Source of the DNA: Gemmatimonadota bacterium | GTDB lineage: Bacteria; Gemmatimonadota; Gemmatimonadetes; Gemmatimonadales; GWC2-71-9 | DNA: 64,000 nucleotides | NCBI GenBank assembly: GCA_003222035.1 | Contig: QHUS01000049.1 | Coordinates: forward strand, 1-64,000 | Direction of reading: 5' to 3' | Shown: positions 60,940 to 64,000 of the stretch, piece by piece | How positions within the stretch are numbered: the stretch's first letter is position 1 | Layout: every line of letters starts with the position of its first letter | Notes under the pieces: generated by a model | The model's input: only the letters and a program-made list of their open reading frames with translations | Database searches by the model: none | Told to the model about the DNA's origin: nothing | Made by a program: the position numbers and the translations under genes

Positions 60940-63249
60940 ATGCTCGCCCTCCTCCTCCTGTTACAGGGCGCAGACGGAGCCGGCACGTACAGCGGGACGG
61001 CCAAGCAGCTCGACGTGCACCTCCCGCGCATCGAGACCCAGGCCAAGATCGACGGCGTGCTCGATGACGCGGTGTGGCGCCAGGCCGCCATGCTCACCCA
61101 TTTCTCCCAGTACCGTCCCGTGGATGGCCGCCCCGCCGAGGATTCGACCGAGGTGCTCGTGTGGTACGCGTCCGACGCGATCTACTTCGGCATCCGCGCG
61201 TTCGAACAGCACGGAACCGTGGTGCGCGCCACGCTGGCCGACCGCGACAACATCGACGCGGACGACCACGTGGCGATCCTGCTCGATACCTACCTCGATC
61301 ACCGGCGCGCGACGCTCATCGCCGTGAACCCGCTGGGTGTGCAGGAGGACGGAGTCTGGAGCGACGGCGTCGGTGCGGGCGCGGCGGGCGGCCCGAGCGC
61401 GGGAGGCAGGTTCGACGCCACCATCGACTTGAACCCCGACTATGTCTACGAATCGCACGGCCGCGTGACCGAGTGGGGGTACGAGGTGGAGGTGCGGATC
61501 CCGTTCAAGAGCCTCCGCTATCAAAGCGCGGATCCGCAGGACTGGGGCATCCAGATCGTGCGGTCGGCCCAGCATTCGGGCTACGAGGACACGTGGACCC
61601 CCGCCGTTCGCGCCAACGCGAGCTTCCTCATCCAGTCCGGGCGCCTGGTCGGCCTCACCGACTTGCGGCGTGGTCTGGTGCTCGATATCACGCCCGAGTT
61701 CACCGCTACCGTCAACGGCGCACCCGTGACGCCCGGAGGGAGCTACGACTACACCGGCAAGCCCGAGCTGGCCGGGACCGTGCGCTGGGGGATGACGCAG
61801 AACCTGAGTCTCACGTCGACGGCGAACCCGGACTTCTCACAGGTGGAGGCCGACGTCGGCCAGGTGACCGTGAACGAGCGCTTTGCGCTGTTCTATCCGG
61901 AGAAGCGACCGTTCTTTCTCGAGGGGCTCGAGCAGTTCGATACGCCCAACCAGCTCATCTACACCCGGCGCGTCGTACAACCGGTGTTCGGGGCCAAGCT
62001 CGCCGGAAAGGTCGGGCCTATGGGCGTGGCGTACCTCGGGGCCGTGGACAACAGCGATCAATCCGCCAGCGGCTCGAACCCCGTGTTCAACATGTTGCGG
62101 CTGCGGCGCGATCTCGGGCCGACCTCCACGCTGGGCCTCGTCTACACGGACCGCATCGACGGCGACGCCTACAACCGGGTGCTGGGCGCCGACGCCAGGG
62201 TGGTGTGGCGCAAGATCTGGTTCTCGGAGGCACAGATCGCGCAATCGTGGACCCACGACGCGTTCGGCTTCCACCCGGGGAAGCTGTGGACCATAACGTT
62301 CGCGGACCGCACCGGGCGCGCCTACGGGAACCACTTCGAGCTGCTGGGCATCGAGCCGACCTTCCAGGACTCGAGCGGATTCGTGCCTCGCACCGACTTC
62401 GTGGTCTTGCGCACCTACAACCGCTTCAGCTGGTACGGCCGCCCCGGTGCGCCGGTGGAGCAGTTCACGGCGATCCTCGGGTACGCGCCGATCTGGCGCT
62501 ATGCGGATTTCGGTACGCAGAGCCACACGCTCGAGGACACGTTGCAGACGTTCTTGGTCGCAAACCTGCGGGGCGGCTGGCAGACGCAGCTCACGCTCAG
62601 CCTGAACCACTTCGGGTTCAACGCCGCCGACTATGCGGGATACGAGGTCGACCGCGCCCTGGACACCATCCCGTTCACCGTCCCGCACGGCCTGTATCAG
62701 CTGCCCGGTGTTACGCTCTACGTCAACACGCCCAGCCGCGCGGTGACCGTGAACGCCGTGCTCGGTTACGCCGCGACGGCGATCTTCCCTGAGGCGTCGG
62801 AAGGCCGGCAATCGAGGTTTTCGTTGACCGCCGCCCTGCGGCCCACGCCGTCGCTACGCATCGAGGGACGCTGGGTGCACGAGCGCCTCACCCGGGCGCG
62901 CGACGGCAGCCGCTTCTCCACCGCCGACATCCCCCGACTGAAACTCGAGTACCAGCTCTCGCGGTCCATCTTTCTACGGTACGTGGGGCAGTACGTGGCG
63001 CAGAATCAGGTCGCGCTGGCCGATCCGCGCACCGGGCAGCCGCTGCTCGTGAACGGTAGCGCCGCGGGACCCGTGGTCACGAACGACTTCCGTAACGACG
63101 TGCTGTTCTCCTACAAGCCCGTGCCCGGTACCGTAGTGTTCGTGGGCTACGGCGCGTCGCTCACGGAAGACGACGCGTTCCAGTTTCAGCACCTCACCCG
63201 CGCGTCGGACGGATTCTTCCTCAAGCTGAGCTACCTCTTCCGGATGTAG
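60940..63249 (+). CDS. Secreted DUF5916-domain protein with carbohydrate-binding CBM9-like N-terminus
   Basis: 769 aa. A short hydrophobic start (MLALLLLLQGADGAG) suggests export. Residues about 25-215 resemble the CBM9-like sandwich (KIDGVLDDAVWRQAAMLTHFSQ, VLVWYASDAIYFGIRAFE, DDHVAILLDTYLDHRRA, TEWGYEVEVRIPFKSLRY). The remaining 550 residues form the DUF5916 region (NPDFSQVEADVGQVTVNERFALFYPEKRPFFLEG is its signature), which has the alternating beta pattern of an outer-membrane barrel and ends in a Phe-Arg-Met. Such proteins are frequent in Gemmatimonadota and Bacteroidota, with unknown function. Confidence 0.9.
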   Translation: MLALLLLLQGADGAGTYSGTAKQLDVHLPRIETQAKIDGVLDDAVWRQAAMLTHFSQYRPVDGRPAEDSTEVLVWYASDAIYFGIRAFEQHGTVVRATLADRDNIDADDHVAILLDTYLDHRRATLIAVNPLGVQEDGVWSDGVGAGAAGGPSAGGRFDATIDLNPDYVYESHGRVTEWGYEVEVRIPFKSLRYQSADPQDWGIQIVRSAQHSGYEDTWTPAVRANASFLIQSGRLVGLTDLRRGLVLDITPEFTATVNGAPVTPGGSYDYTGKPELAGTVRWGMTQNLSLTSTANPDFSQVEADVGQVTVNERFALFYPEKRPFFLEGLEQFDTPNQLIYTRRVVQPVFGAKLAGKVGPMGVAYLGAVDNSDQSASGSNPVFNMLRLRRDLGPTSTLGLVYTDRIDGDAYNRVLGADARVVWRKIWFSEAQIAQSWTHDAFGFHPGKLWTITFADRTGRAYGNHFELLGIEPTFQDSSGFVPRTDFVVLRTYNRFSWYGRPGAPVEQFTAILGYAPIWRYADFGTQSHTLEDTLQTFLVANLRGGWQTQLTLSLNHFGFNAADYAGYEVDRALDTIPFTVPHGLYQLPGVTLYVNTPSRAVTVNAVLGYAATAIFPEASEGRQSRFSLTAALRPTPSLRIEGRWVHERLTRARDGSRFSTADIPRLKLEYQLSRSIFLRYVGQYVAQNQVALADPRTGQPLLVNGSAAGPVVTNDFRNDVLFSYKPVPGTVVFVGYGASLTEDDAFQFQHLTRASDGFFLKLSYLFRM

Positions 63250-63291
63250 GCCTCTACCCCTCCCCGGGGCGCACCACCATTTTTCTGGTCC

Positions 63292-64000
63292 ATGGCCGAT
63301 GCGGCCGACTTCACCCGCCTTCTCGTCGACGAAGCCCGCGCCAAGCAGCGCCAGTATCTGCTCGCCAATAACCGCGCGCGCTGGGGTTTGGGAGCGTTCG
63401 GGGTCGTCCTCCTCATGCTGGCGCGCCTCACCGGACTCGCGCCCGTCCCGTTGGGGCTCATCGCGGGCTTCGCGGTCGTGTTCGGCGGCATTAACCTCGC
63501 GCTGCGGCGTCTCGGGCAGCGCGGCGAATTCCGCGCATGGCTCCCGTACGGCAACGTCGCCGTGGGAGCGGCACTGATCTCAACGATCCTGTACGCCGTG
63601 GGCCCGACCGGGCATCTGTTGTACGTGGCCTACCTGATTGCCCCACTGCAGGCTGGGCTCTACCTCGGCGCGATGGAAGCGTGGCAAGCGTTCCTGCTCA
63701 ACCTCACGGGCTTCGGCCTGGCCACCGCCATCCGCGTGAGCCAAGGGACGGCCGGATGGACGTGGAGCGCGTTCGCGCAGGAGACGGTGGTGCTCACCCT
63801 TGTGGCCGCCGTGCTGGTCCCGACCCTGACGCGGTTCACCGGGCGGCTGCGCGCCACCCGAGCCGCGCTGGCCCGAGTGGAGCAGGGAGACCTGACCGTC
63901 ACGGTGGAGGATGAGGAGCTCGACGACCTTGGCTTTCTCGGCGTCAGCGTGAATCGCACCACTGCGGCGATCGGGAGCGTGGTGCAAGAGGTCCAGCAGC
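63292..64000 (+). CDS. Membrane sensor with HAMP domain (truncated by window edge)
   Basis: 236 codons are visible from ATG at 63292, still open at the window edge. There are six hydrophobic segments in residues 35-185 (GLGAFGVVLLMLARLTGL, LGLIAGFAVVFGGINLAL, NVAVGAALISTILYAV, LLYVAYLIAPLQAGLYLG, AWQAFLLNLTGFGLATAI, ETVVLTLVAAVLVPTLT). A HAMP linker follows (FTGRLRATRAALARVEQGDLTVTVEDEELDDLGFLGVSVNRTTAAI). After it the sequence looks like the start of a coiled signalling domain (VVQEVQQ), as in methyl-accepting chemotaxis-type receptors, but the output domain is not in the window, so a cyclase is also possible. Confidence 0.8.
   Translation, partial: MADAADFTRLLVDEARAKQRQYLLANNRARWGLGAFGVVLLMLARLTGLAPVPLGLIAGFAVVFGGINLALRRLGQRGEFRAWLPYGNVAVGAALISTILYAVGPTGHLLYVAYLIAPLQAGLYLGAMEAWQAFLLNLTGFGLATAIRVSQGTAGWTWSAFAQETVVLTLVAAVLVPTLTRFTGRLRATRAALARVEQGDLTVTVEDEELDDLGFLGVSVNRTTAAIGSVVQEVQQ

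Overview
This is a GC-rich bacterial chromosome segment with 58 protein-gene calls (57 apparently intact or edge-truncated genes plus one gene remnant, including two low-confidence small ORFs) and no rRNA, tRNA, CRISPR array, insertion sequence or prophage that I could see. The gene repertoire suggests Gemmatimonadota: membrane-anchored Ser/Thr kinases, a SusC-type receptor with an N-terminal carboxypeptidase-like domain, DUF5916, DUF2911, DUF899, DUF2182 and DUF6941 proteins, and many GTG starts with 4-bp start/stop overlaps. This is inference from content, not from a marker gene.

Layout. 1-4416: an outer-membrane SusC/RagA receptor cut by the window edge and a secreted plug-domain protein, both on the minus strand. 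4480-9056: acyl-CoA dehydrogenase, a small secreted protein, two tandem paralogous secreted proteins sharing a similar roughly 260-nt leader, and an aminotransferase. 9025-13487: two paralogous membrane kinases flanking a CPBP intramembrane protease. 13595-19218: OPT transporter, then a coupled run of B12-type binding protein, CapA-like protein, M42 peptidase and DoxX protein. 19215-23899: HEAT-repeat protein and a complete ECF-type importer (two ATPases, T and S subunits). 23966-29619: M28 peptidase, free-Met-sulfoxide reductase-like GAF protein, an orphan two-subunit ABC transporter and an alpha/beta hydrolase. 29660-36721: PolX, a methyltransferase remnant, endonuclease III, M20 hydrolase, DUF255 protein, aldo/keto reductase and cyclophilin. 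36772-41666: secreted and membrane proteins, a class C serine hydrolase and a Tat-exported oxidoreductase. 41650-44756: a DUF899/DUF899/DUF2182 operon divergent from ArsR and SRPBCC genes, with a palindromic operator candidate between them. 44793-47543: DinB, a kinase with an N-terminal membrane domain, and a TPR protein. 47603-53164: GT39 glycosyltransferase, asparagine synthase, HD protein and cardiolipin synthase-like protein. 53154-60772: ECF sigma factor, candidate anti-sigma, Spy/CpxP-like protein, TolC, MacB-type ATPase, two tandem adaptors and a MacB-type permease. 60940-64000: DUF5916 protein and a truncated HAMP-domain membrane sensor.

Most distinctive points: (1) the two ECF ATPases are degenerate in complementary motifs, predicting one dead and one canonical composite ATP site; (2) the palindrome controlling the ArsR/DUF899 divergon; (3) the duplicated secreted proteins with matching structured leaders; (4) kinase pairs sharing an unrecognised membrane domain around a CPBP protease; (5) twin efflux adaptors with the same inserted module; (6) a PolX whose first catalytic aspartate is serine. 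I did not find one unmistakable new defence or biosynthetic system.
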